This document shows, piece after piece, positions 55,134 through 62,924 of a DNA stretch of 64,000 nt. The DNA lies in assembly GCA_964425195.1 (NCBI GenBank), contig CAYRLG010000005.1, positions 62,001-126,000 on the forward strand, given 5' to 3'. Made by a program: the position numbers and the translations under genes. The number at the start of each line of letters is the position of its first letter. The first letter of the stretch is position 1. Below the pieces are notes generated by a model. The model was given only the letters and a program-made list of their open reading frames with translations, was not told the DNA's origin and searched no databases. The DNA is from Desulfamplus sp964425195. GTDB lineage: Bacteria > Desulfobacterota > Desulfobacteria > Desulfobacterales > Desulfobacteraceae.

Positions 55134-56168
55134 TCACTCTCCTTTTGCTATCTTTGTAAAAGTTTCTGCAAAGTTTATGCTATCTTCAACAATAGAGATA
55201 TCGGAAAAATTAAAAATCGCAGCATTGGGGTCTTTGTTGATAGATACAATCAATTTTGAATCTTTCATTCCAGCAATGTGCTGTGAAGAGCCTGAAATTC
55301 CAACTGCAATGTAAAGTTCTGGTGCAACAGCAGCTCCTGTAATCCCAACCTGCTGGCTGTATGGAAGCCAACCCATATCTATAAGCGGTCTTGAGCCGGC
55401 AACAGCAGAACCAGTAAAGCAAAGTGCCATCTTTTCAATATATTCAAGATTTTCCTTCTCTTTTATGCCTCTTCCTGCTGAAACAATGATCTTTGCCTGA
55501 TCAAGTTTTGATTTTGTTGTGTGGGATTCTATTACACTCTCATACTCAATATGATGTGAAGATTTGCTCTGTGCCTCTAAAGTTATCTCTTTTATCTGAT
55601 GCTCTTTTTTTAATCCCTCTTTTAATGGAAAACTTCCCGGCTGGATAGTTAGAATAGTTGCAGCGTCAGGATTTTTAAGCTGAACTATAGCGTTTAGTTT
55701 CCCCTTAAAAAGAGAACGTGAAAATAGTATATCTGATCTGCTTTTAATATTTTTCTCATAATTATCTGCACAATTATCCAAATAATTTTCTGCGCAACTC
55801 TCCACATATCTTTCTGCACAATGTTTATCAGGCGCTATTATTCCATTAACACCAGTAATGCACTCATAGCCAACTCTTACAGAAAGGCCAGGTGCAACAT
55901 CAACTCCTTGTGCTGTGTGTCCCATCAATACAAATGACGGATTCATCTTGTTTAGCAGATCAGCAAGGGTGGATTTGTAATGTTCGCTCTCAAGAGGATT
56001 AACGCCCTTAATATGAAGAACTTTTATCCGTTCTGAAACTTTACTTTCAGCACCTTCAGACCTTTTGTTTACAATAGCAGATATTTGAACAGCACAGCTT
56101 ATAAGCTCATCTGTAATAGGAGCTGTTTTATTATCTAAATACTCTGCAATAACAATAATATCTCTCAT
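55134..56168 (-). CDS. etfA: Electron transfer flavoprotein alpha subunit
   Basis: A 344-residue ETF alpha subunit. The C-terminal FAD domain (KIIVSAGRGIKEKENLEYIE, GSRPLIDMGWLPYSQQVGITG, YIAVGISGSSQHIAGM and INKDPNAAIFNFSDI) is complete. The N-terminal domain carries an insert at about 115-145 with a degenerate eight-residue repeat (YVESCAEN, YLDNCADN). The ATG overlaps the stop of etfB by 4 bases. It carries electrons from acyl-CoA dehydrogenases to the quinone pool; ETF dehydrogenase is not in this window. Confidence 0.94.
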   Translation of the reverse strand: MRDIIVIAEYLDNKTAPITDELISCAVQISAIVNKRSEGAESKVSERIKVLHIKGVNPLESEHYKSTLADLLNKMNPSFVLMGHTAQGVDVAPGLSVRVGYECITGVNGIIAPDKHCAERYVESCAENYLDNCADNYEKNIKSRSDILFSRSLFKGKLNAIVQLKNPDAATILTIQPGSFPLKEGLKKEHQIKEITLEAQSKSSHHIEYESVIESHTTKSKLDQAKIIVSAGRGIKEKENLEYIEKMALCFTGSAVAGSRPLIDMGWLPYSQQVGITGAAVAPELYIAVGISGSSQHIAGMKDSKLIVSINKDPNAAIFNFSDISIVEDSINFAETFTKIAKGE

Positions 56169-57037
56169 ATCATTAATCCTTTCTGCTTTAATATACTTAT
56201 AAGTTCTAAAGCCTTATCTTCAGTTGTTCCGTTAAGGAGTCTGCCTTCACGCCTCTTTTCTGGATATTTTAATTTTACAATATTAAGAGGCTCATCTATA
56301 TCTTCAGAAACCTTACTTGAGTTATCTGAAAATAGCTCGCTTACATGGCAGGAGTTAATCTCTTTTTTATTTGCCCTTAATATATTTGACAAAGATGGAT
56401 ATCTCGGCTGATTGATTCCAGCCTGTATGGTAAGAAGTGCGGGCAGCTTTACATTTACGCTCTGCCGTATTCCCCCTTCAAGCTCCCGCTCGACATTAGC
56501 TATATTGTCATGATTCAGCCCAACCTTTACAACAGAGGCTACGCAAGGAATAGCCAAATACTCTGCCAACATAGCTCCAACCTGTGCCTGCATTAAATCT
56601 TCTGACATAATGCCGGTAAGTATTAGATCATATTCAATTTTTGAGCTTTTTATCATAGCTGCAATTCTTAAGGCTGTAACTTTTCCGCTCACATAGTCTC
56701 TATCCTCTGTGATTAGATGTATTCCATTATCAGCACCCATTCCCATAGCCCGTTTTATGCTCTCTGCTGCTGTTTTTGAGCCAACTGAGATAATATCAAT
56801 TACAATATCTTTTGTTTTGTTATTTTTAAGACCAAATTCAGAATCTTCTGCTTGACTATTTTCAGTCGCAGATTTTTCTATTAAACGCTCTTTTAATAAA
56901 ATCGCCTCTTCAACCGCATTTTCATCAAATCTGCTGATTGCAAAGGCTGATGAACCGCCTTGATTAATCCATCTGCCTGAGCCATCAATATTAATATCAG
57001 ATGTTGATACCTGTTTGATACAAACAAGAACTCTCAT
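56165..57037 (-). CDS. etfB: Electron transfer flavoprotein beta subunit
   Basis: A 290-residue beta subunit: MRVLVCIKQVSTSD start, FDENAVEEAILLKE, GADNGIHLITEDRD, LILTGIMSEDLMQAQVGAMLAEYLAIP (AMP site) and GGIRQSVNVKLPALLTIQAGINQPRYPS. A charged insert of about 25 residues (KSATENSQAEDSEFG) follows the first helix and makes it longer than the usual 255. AAATAATGAG: TTTCTCC-type leader (GGAGAAA) precedes the ATG. It is divergent from the acyl-CoA dehydrogenase gene, the probable electron source. Confidence 0.95.
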   Translation of the reverse strand: MRVLVCIKQVSTSDINIDGSGRWINQGGSSAFAISRFDENAVEEAILLKERLIEKSATENSQAEDSEFGLKNNKTKDIVIDIISVGSKTAAESIKRAMGMGADNGIHLITEDRDYVSGKVTALRIAAMIKSSKIEYDLILTGIMSEDLMQAQVGAMLAEYLAIPCVASVVKVGLNHDNIANVERELEGGIRQSVNVKLPALLTIQAGINQPRYPSLSNILRANKKEINSCHVSELFSDNSSKVSEDIDEPLNIVKLKYPEKRREGRLLNGTTEDKALELISILKQKGLMI

Positions 57038-57116
57038 TATTTCTCCTCGTTTCTTATTTAAAGTTTATGTGTGTTAAAACATATAAACCATATCAAATGA
57101 ACAATCAAGTTTAAAA

Positions 57117-57130
57117 AACGAACGTTCGTT
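57117..57130. promoter_or_regulatory. Perfect palindrome, candidate TetR operator
   Basis: AACGAACGTTCGTT is a perfect 14-base palindrome in the 220-base gap between etfB and the acyl-CoA dehydrogenase gene; TTGACT follows 11 bases later (57141), a candidate -35 for the rightward gene. The TetR gene at 58513 lies in the same locus and is the natural binder. Confidence 0.65.
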
Positions 57131-57257
57131 CTAAAAAATCTTGACTTACGATTTTTTTACCTGTAAGTATCCATTAAAAAGATTACAGATAGAAAGATTA
57201 CAGAGATTTTATAAATATAACCCTCTACAACTATTTAAATAAGGAGAAGATAAAAAA

Positions 57258-58466
57258 ATGGATTTTGAGATATCAGATAGAATCAAAGTTATTGTTGATA
57301 TGATTAATGAGTTTGTTGATAAAGAACTCATACCTCTTGAGCCAGATTTTCTTAACAAAGATTTTGAAGAACTTGTTCCAGTTATAAAAGAGAAGCAGGA
57401 GATGGTAAAAAAGATGGAGCTTTGGGCACCAAATTTTCCTGTAGAGTGCGGTGGAATGGGATTAAGCCTTGTTGAGCATGGTTTGGTATCAGAAGCACTC
57501 GGAAGAAGCCCTCTTGGACATTATGTTTTCTGGTGTCAGGCACCTGATGCAGGAAATGTTGAAATTCTCCATATGTACGGCACTAAGGAGCAGAAAGAGA
57601 GATATCTCAATCCATTGGTTCAAGGTAATATAAGAAGCTGTTTCTCTATGACTGAGGTTGATATGCCGGGATCAAATCCTGTTATGCTTGAAACCACTGC
57701 TGTGCGTGATGGAGATGAGTATGTGATAAACGGTCATAAGTGGTACACAACTGCTGCTGATGGTGCGGATTTTGCCATTGTAATGGCTGTAACTAATCCA
57801 GAAGCATCAATATATAAACAGGCAAGCATGATTATCGTTCCAACCAGCACCCCGGGATTTAATCTTGTAAGAAATATTCCAATTATGGGTCATAGCGGCA
57901 GCGGCTATTTCAGCCATGGAGAGATTTTATATCAATCGTGCAGAGTTCCGGTAACTAATTTGCTTGGTCAAGAGGGGCAGGGGTTTGTAATGGCACAGGA
58001 TCGTTTAGGACCTGGCAGAATCCACCACTGCATGAGATGGCTTGGAATCTGCCGTAGAGCATTTGATCTTATGTGCTCAAGAGCAAATAGCAGAGTCATA
58101 ACTCCTGACGGTAAAACTCTTGCAACCCGCCAGACCGTCCAGAACTGGATAGCAGAATCTGCTGCTGAGATTGAAGCTGCAAAACTTCTTGTTCTCAACT
58201 CTGCATGGCAGATCGACAAAGTTGGGGCTGCAAAAGCAAGAGACAGCATATCAATGATTAAATTTGTAGTTGCCAACACCATGAACAATGTTGTTGACAG
58301 AGCACTTCAGGTACACGGCGGTCTTGGCATGACTGACGACACCATACTTGCATTTTTCTACAGACACGACAGAGCAGCCCGAATTTATGACGGTGCTGAC
58401 GAGGTTCATAAAACATCATTGGCAAAACGAATTTTAAGGTCATATCAAGGTAAAATTGTTAAGTAG
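57258..58466 (+). CDS. Acyl-CoA dehydrogenase (ACAD10/11-like)
   Basis: A 402-residue flavoprotein. Motifs: SVVEHGLVSEALGRSPLG in the N-domain, FSMTEVDMPGSNPV, VINGHKWYTTAADGADFAI, GPGRIHHCMRWLGICRRAFD and ALQVHGGLGMTDDTILAFFYRHDRAARIYDGADEVHKTSLAKRIL at the C-terminus. It oxidises an acyl-CoA and hands electrons to ETF, encoded next door. The LGPGRIHHCMR and YDGADEVH features resemble the ACAD10/11 group, whose partner kinase gene is also found here (59295). The substrate is not shown by the sequence. AAGGAGAAG precedes the ATG. Confidence 0.93.
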   Translation: MDFEISDRIKVIVDMINEFVDKELIPLEPDFLNKDFEELVPVIKEKQEMVKKMELWAPNFPVECGGMGLSLVEHGLVSEALGRSPLGHYVFWCQAPDAGNVEILHMYGTKEQKERYLNPLVQGNIRSCFSMTEVDMPGSNPVMLETTAVRDGDEYVINGHKWYTTAADGADFAIVMAVTNPEASIYKQASMIIVPTSTPGFNLVRNIPIMGHSGSGYFSHGEILYQSCRVPVTNLLGQEGQGFVMAQDRLGPGRIHHCMRWLGICRRAFDLMCSRANSRVITPDGKTLATRQTVQNWIAESAAEIEAAKLLVLNSAWQIDKVGAAKARDSISMIKFVVANTMNNVVDRALQVHGGLGMTDDTILAFFYRHDRAARIYDGADEVHKTSLAKRILRSYQGKIVK

Positions 58467-58512
58467 TAAAATTAACCACTTATAATAACTTAGGTTATAT
58501 TGTGTACTGCAA

Positions 58513-59202
58513 ATGAATTACATTGAATTTAAAGAGATATTGGAAAATTCTGATGCCCAGATATACAAAGAGGTTTTTCAGGAAAATCAGGAAACTATCC
58601 GCATCAAAAAAGAGAAGACAGCAGTAAAAAATTTTGAAAAAATTTTTGAAGCAGTGTTCCAGATTACCTATGAAAAGGGATTTCAGGCAATGACCATGCG
58701 TGATTTAAGCAGGCGTACAAGCATGAGTCTTGGCTCTCTTTACACCTGCTTTGCAAGCAAAGAGGAGCTTCTTGCAATTATCCACAGACATGGAAGCTCT
58801 ATGATTCAAAATGTCTTTGAAAAATTCCATAATCCAGATGATACTCCCTTAGAGCAGCTTCGATCTGTAATAAAGGCACATCTTTTTTTAAGTGAAGCTG
58901 CCCGTCCATGGTTCTACTTTACATTCATGGAGTCAAAAAACTTGAACCCTGAGAGGCGGGAGGCTGTAATTGCAATGGAAGAGTCAACGGAAAATAGATT
59001 GGTAAAAATCCTTGAAGCTGGAGAGGAGCAGGGGATATTTTGCAAACGGAATCATAGACTCGCTGCAAGCATTATAAAAGCCATGCAGCAGGATTGGTAT
59101 TTGAAACGCTGGAAATATAAAAAACGAGGGATATCTGTTGACGATTATACTGAATATGTTCTTGAGTTTACAGAATCTTTCTGTGTTAATAAAAAGAATT
59201 AG
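58513..59202 (+). CDS. TetR-family regulator of the acyl-CoA locus
   Basis: A 229-residue TetR protein: a 35-residue extension, then the HTH (KIFEAVFQITYEKGFQAMTMRDLSRRTSMSLGSLYTCFASKEELLAIIHR), and a helical ligand domain. It lies 46 bases after the acyl-CoA dehydrogenase gene and before the kinase gene. The 14-base palindrome at 57117 is its likely operator, so it may repress etfBA and the oxidation genes until an acyl-CoA binds. The extension before the HTH (NYIEFKEILENSDAQIYKEV) is unusual; an internal start would remove it. Confidence 0.9.
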   Translation: MNYIEFKEILENSDAQIYKEVFQENQETIRIKKEKTAVKNFEKIFEAVFQITYEKGFQAMTMRDLSRRTSMSLGSLYTCFASKEELLAIIHRHGSSMIQNVFEKFHNPDDTPLEQLRSVIKAHLFLSEAARPWFYFTFMESKNLNPERREAVIAMEESTENRLVKILEAGEEQGIFCKRNHRLAASIIKAMQQDWYLKRWKYKKRGISVDDYTEYVLEFTESFCVNKKN

Positions 59203-59294
59203 GTAAAGCTGCTGACTATTTTCGAGTATCACTTTTTTTGTGAATTACCTACAAAGGGTTTACCCCTTAAAGATAAGGAGAATGATATATAAAA

Positions 59295-60410
59295 ATGGCT
59301 ATAAAAGATGAACCTGTAAAGGTAAGGCAGGGAGAAGAGTTAAATATTGACTCTGTTGCCAAATTTTTAAAGGAGAATGTTGAAGAGTTCTCAGATATTA
59401 AAAACCTTTCAGATAATTTAGTTATTGAGCAGTACCCAGGCGGTTTTTCCAATTTAACATATCTTATAAAGGTGAAAGACTATCCAACAGGAGATGGAAT
59501 TATTGGCGATCGGGAGATGGTTCTAAGAAGACCGCCGATTGGAGCAAAGATAAAATCTGCCCACGATATGGTAAGAGAGTATAAAATATTGAGCTCAATA
59601 TATCCTGTTTTTCCATACTGCCCTAAACCTCTTGCATACTCTGAAGATGAGTCGATAATGGGCTGCTCTTTTTATGTAATGAACAAGATATCAGGTGTGA
59701 TCTTAAGAAAAGAGATGCCACCGGGCATTACTCTATCTAAAGAACAGGTTCGATCTCTTTGCGAAAAACTTATTGATCTTCATTTAGAACTCCACTCTAT
59801 TGATGTAAAGGCTGCTGGACTTGACTTTATCGGCAGACCAGAAGGTTATGTATCACGTCAGGTTGCCGGCTGGTCAGACAGATATCGCAAGGCAAAAACA
59901 GACGATGCCCCAGATTTTGAAAATGTGATGCTGTGGCTTGAAGAGAAAAAGCAGCCTGATACTGATCGTCCAGTGCTTATCCATAATGATTATAAATTTG
60001 ATAATGTTGTGCTCAATCCTGAAACTTTGATGGAGATAATCGGAGTTCTTGACTGGGAGATGGCAACTTATGGTGATCCGCTGATGGATTTAGGAGGCTC
60101 TCTTGCCTATTGGATAGAAAAAGATGATCCGCCTGAATGCAAGATGCTCCAATCAATACCGACATTTATGGACGGTGCAATGACTCGCCGTGAAATTGTT
60201 GAAAGATACGGACAAAAGAGCGGCAGAAATATGGATAAATTTGATTTTTATTACTGTTTTGGACTTTTCCGTTTAGCTGTAATTGCCCAGCAGATATACA
60301 AACGTTTTCATTTAGGATTTACAAAAGATAAACGCTTTGGACTCTTGATCCACGCTGTCAGGTTATTAGAAAATATGTCATTAAAGGTTATAGACCAGTC
60401 AAAATTATAA
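59295..60410 (+). CDS. APH-like phosphotransferase (ACAD10/11 kinase-domain type)
   Basis: A 371-residue kinase-fold protein of the aminoglycoside phosphotransferase superfamily. LIHNDYKFDNVVLNPETL holds the catalytic Asp/Asn, and GVLDWEMATYGDPLMDLGGSLAYW the metal aspartate; the P-loop side is QYPGGFSNLTYLIKV and VLRRPPIG. These features (YPGGFSNLTY, RRPP, VHNDYK-DN, GDPLMDLG) mark the group fused to ACAD in mammalian ACAD10/11 and named LvaA in levulinate-degrading bacteria. It probably phosphorylates the hydroxyl of a hydroxyacyl-CoA. AAGGAG precedes the ATG. Confidence 0.88.
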   Translation: MAIKDEPVKVRQGEELNIDSVAKFLKENVEEFSDIKNLSDNLVIEQYPGGFSNLTYLIKVKDYPTGDGIIGDREMVLRRPPIGAKIKSAHDMVREYKILSSIYPVFPYCPKPLAYSEDESIMGCSFYVMNKISGVILRKEMPPGITLSKEQVRSLCEKLIDLHLELHSIDVKAAGLDFIGRPEGYVSRQVAGWSDRYRKAKTDDAPDFENVMLWLEEKKQPDTDRPVLIHNDYKFDNVVLNPETLMEIIGVLDWEMATYGDPLMDLGGSLAYWIEKDDPPECKMLQSIPTFMDGAMTRREIVERYGQKSGRNMDKFDFYYCFGLFRLAVIAQQIYKRFHLGFTKDKRFGLLIHAVRLLENMSLKVIDQSKL

Positions 60411-60444
60411 AAACTACTACATAAAAACACTAAAGGTGATTAAT

Positions 60445-61353
60445 TTGAAAACTGAAGATATTAAAAAGGTATTGATTTTAGGCGGAGGTACAATGGGGCA
60501 GCAGACAGCTCTTATTTGTGCTTTACATGGTTATGATGTTGTGATGTACGATATCTCAATGGAGATTTTGGAAAAAGGATTCTCAAGAATCAGAAAAAAC
60601 AGCCTAAGACTTGTAAACTTAGGACAGTTCACACAAGAGGTCGCAGAAAAAGCACTTACACTAATATCTATTACAGATAAACCAGAAATAGCAGCAGATA
60701 ACGTTGATTTTGTTATAGAGTCTGTGCCAGAAGACCCTGTACTTAAAGGGCAGGTTTTTGGAATGTTTCATAAATTTTGCAAACCAGAAGCAATATTTAC
60801 AACAAACACCTCGACACTTTTACCTTCAATGTTTGCAGAATCTGTTGGAAGACCAGAAAAATTTTGTGCATTTCATTTCCACGATATCTCAATGACAAAG
60901 ATTGTCGATGTAATGCCCCACCCAGGTACATCTGCTGAAACAGTTGAGATAGTTAAAGAGTTTGCAGGTAAAATCGGGCAGATTCCAATTGTGTTGCATA
61001 CTGAAAATAATGGATATGTTTTTAATAATATGCTCATGGCATACTTAGACGCTGCATTGAATCTTGCTGCAAAAAAAATAGCTTCGATTGAAGATATAGA
61101 CAGAGCATGGATGGGAATTTTAAATACACCGCTCGGACCTTTTGGTACTATGGACAGTATTGGTATTGATACAGTTTACAAAGTTACAGATTTTTGGGCA
61201 CAAAAGAGGCAAGATAAAAAGTCCCTTGCAAATGCTGCATTTTTAAAAGAGTATGTTGCTCAAGGAATGCTTGGAATTAAAACTGGAAAGGGTTTTTACG
61301 ACTATCCAAATCCTAAATACAAAGAAAAAAATTTTCTTGAACCAAAGAGTTGA
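60445..61353 (+). CDS. 3-hydroxyacyl-CoA dehydrogenase
   Basis: A 302-residue NAD-binding enzyme: VLILGGGTMGQQTALICALHGYDV, ADNVDFVIESVPEDPVLKGQVF, TTNTSTLLPS, AFHFHDISM and the C-terminal domain with NMLMAYLDAALNLA and GILNTPLGPFGTMDSIGID. It oxidises 3-hydroxyacyl-CoA to 3-ketoacyl-CoA. TTG 60445 is taken as start because AAAGGTGAT lies about 6 bases before it; GTG 60436 lies inside that ribosome site. It is in line with the kinase and SDR genes. Confidence 0.92.
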   Translation: MKTEDIKKVLILGGGTMGQQTALICALHGYDVVMYDISMEILEKGFSRIRKNSLRLVNLGQFTQEVAEKALTLISITDKPEIAADNVDFVIESVPEDPVLKGQVFGMFHKFCKPEAIFTTNTSTLLPSMFAESVGRPEKFCAFHFHDISMTKIVDVMPHPGTSAETVEIVKEFAGKIGQIPIVLHTENNGYVFNNMLMAYLDAALNLAAKKIASIEDIDRAWMGILNTPLGPFGTMDSIGIDTVYKVTDFWAQKRQDKKSLANAAFLKEYVAQGMLGIKTGKGFYDYPNPKYKEKNFLEPKS

Positions 61354-61389
61354 AAATCAATAAATTATAATTCAAGGGAGGGCAAACGT

Positions 61390-62148
61390 ATGGAACTATT
61401 TTCACTTAAAGGTAAAACAGCACTGATTACAGGGGCAAGCCGCGGTATTGGAGAGGCAATAGCCCACCTTTTGGCAGAGCAGGGAGCTTTTTGTATTCTT
61501 GTGAGTAGAAAGTTAGACTCTCTTAGCATTGTAGAAAATTCTATTAAAGAGAAGGGTGGCAATGCTGTCTCTGTTGAGTGCAATATGGGTAATATAGAGC
61601 AGATTAAAGAGTTGATGGCTCATGTTGAAGAAAAGCATGGCAGACTTGATATTTTAATCAACAACGCAGCAGCAAATCCCTATTTTGGAGAGATGATCAA
61701 TGCTGAAGAGCGTGCTTGGGATAAAACTAATGAGGTGAACCTTAAAGGTCCGTTTTTTATGATTCAGTATGCAGCAAAGCTGATGATGAAAAGCGGAGGA
61801 GGTTCGATTGTCAATGTTTCGTCTGTAAATGGAGTCCAGCCGGCACTTTTTCAGGGAATATACTCTATAACTAAAGCTGGACTTATCACAATGACTCGCG
61901 CCTATGCAAGAGAACTTGGTCCTCATAATATCAGAGTCAATGCACTTTTACCCGGTCTTACTGACACCAAATTTGCAAGTGCAATCACTAAGAATGAAGA
62001 GATTAAGAATAGAATACTGCCCGAAATTCCAATGGGTCGCATTGCACAACCAGAAGAGATGGCACCGGCAGTCCTCTATTTAGTCTCAGATGCTGCCTCA
62101 TACACTACCGGTATGTGCCTTACCTGTGATGGTGGTATGCTGTCGTAG
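61390..62148 (+). CDS. Short-chain dehydrogenase/reductase (SDR)
   Basis: A 252-residue classical SDR: ALITGASRGIGEAIAHLLAEQGAF nucleotide site, NNAAANPYFGEM, SSVNG serine, YSITKAG catalytic Tyr and Lys, and a C-terminal GMCLTCDGGMLS. Length and motifs fit FabG-like or hydroxyacyl-CoA reductases. Its position after the 3-hydroxyacyl-CoA dehydrogenase gene, with GGGAGGGC ahead of the ATG, suggests a role in the same pathway. The substrate cannot be told. Confidence 0.92.
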   Translation: MELFSLKGKTALITGASRGIGEAIAHLLAEQGAFCILVSRKLDSLSIVENSIKEKGGNAVSVECNMGNIEQIKELMAHVEEKHGRLDILINNAAANPYFGEMINAEERAWDKTNEVNLKGPFFMIQYAAKLMMKSGGGSIVNVSSVNGVQPALFQGIYSITKAGLITMTRAYARELGPHNIRVNALLPGLTDTKFASAITKNEEIKNRILPEIPMGRIAQPEEMAPAVLYLVSDAASYTTGMCLTCDGGMLS

Positions 62149-62230
62149 TAAACGTTTTATATTAGTTGTATATTTTATCATTATTATAAAAACCGCTCTT
62201 AAGACTTATACACCGCACTATTTTATGATG

Positions 62231-62262
62231 AAAGAGACGTATATTAATCTACGTCTCTTTTT
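62231..62262 (+). terminator. Rho-independent terminator after the SDR gene
   Basis: AAAGAGACGTA (62231-62241) and TACGTCTCTTT (62250-62260) form a perfect 11-base-pair stem with an 8-base loop, with more T's after. It closes the acyl-CoA operon. The remaining 200 bases to 62459 hold only a tiny ORF. Confidence 0.85.
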
Positions 62263-62361
62263 ACCCTCTAATCTATCTATCTTTGTTAGCTCCAACTCTT
62301 AAATCTCAGAAAACTTACCAATATAAATCCAGAATTCACCGCCTTCGACACTGAGCCGAAT

Positions 62362-62427
62362 CTAACATCCTTTTACCAGAGCGGCTTTTCCACATTCAGG
62401 GCATTTTATTTCGGCATATTGTTTCAT
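62362..62427 (-). pseudogene. Possible zinc-ribbon remnant (21 codons)
   Basis: On the minus strand ATG at 62427 opens MKQYAEIKCPECGKAALVKGC, then TAG. The CPxCG pair and final cysteine look like the beginning of a zinc-ribbon or transposase-type N-terminus, but the remainder is missing. No ribosome site is visible. It may be a degenerate fragment or chance. Confidence 0.22.
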
Positions 62428-62458
62428 GCTGGTATATTAAAAGGTAATAAAAACTTTA

Positions 62459-62863
62459 TCAACTTATTTGACCCACTACCGAGTCATTCTTCTCCTGCAA
62501 AACCTCTTTTAATACCTTTAAAGCAGTATTGGCAGCAGGTACGCCAGCATAGATACTAGTCTGAAAAATAACCTCAGCAATCTCTTCTTGGCTACACCCT
62601 ACATTTAGTGCGGCATGAATGTGAAGTTTTAGCTCCTCTGGCTTTGCCAGTGAAGTAAGAGCAGCAATAGTTACTAATTGGCGTGTTGGATGGGGTATTT
62701 TTTCTCTTGCATAGAACTGTCCGGTTATATAAAGAGACATCTGTTTTGCAAGGTCTTTATCAAAAGTACGCCATAAATTGTAGGGTTTATCCTCATCTTT
62801 TACCCCTCTAAAATAGAGCTGTGCAGTCTCAGAAGTTTTACGAGCTATCTCTTTTTCATTCAT
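62459..62863 (-). CDS. Carboxymuconolactone decarboxylase-family protein
   Basis: A 134-residue small helical protein of the CMD/AhpD fold: FDKDLAKQMSLYITGQFYAREKIPHPTRQLVTIAALTSLAKPEELKLHIHAALNVGCSQEEIAEVIFQTSIYAGVPAA. The CMD-type HxxxALNxGCSxEEI(A/x)EV pattern is clear; the CxxC pair of AhpD peroxidases is absent, so it is a decarboxylase-like or unknown-function member. It ends 97 bases from the terminator-bounded SDR side and faces it in the opposite direction. Confidence 0.88.
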   Translation of the reverse strand: MNEKEIARKTSETAQLYFRGVKDEDKPYNLWRTFDKDLAKQMSLYITGQFYAREKIPHPTRQLVTIAALTSLAKPEELKLHIHAALNVGCSQEEIAEVIFQTSIYAGVPAANTALKVLKEVLQEKNDSVVGQIS

Positions 62864-62924
62864 TGGTATCTTCCTTGTGTTTATGTTGATATTGCATGTT
62901 AATGTTCATAAATTTAGCTTCTTT

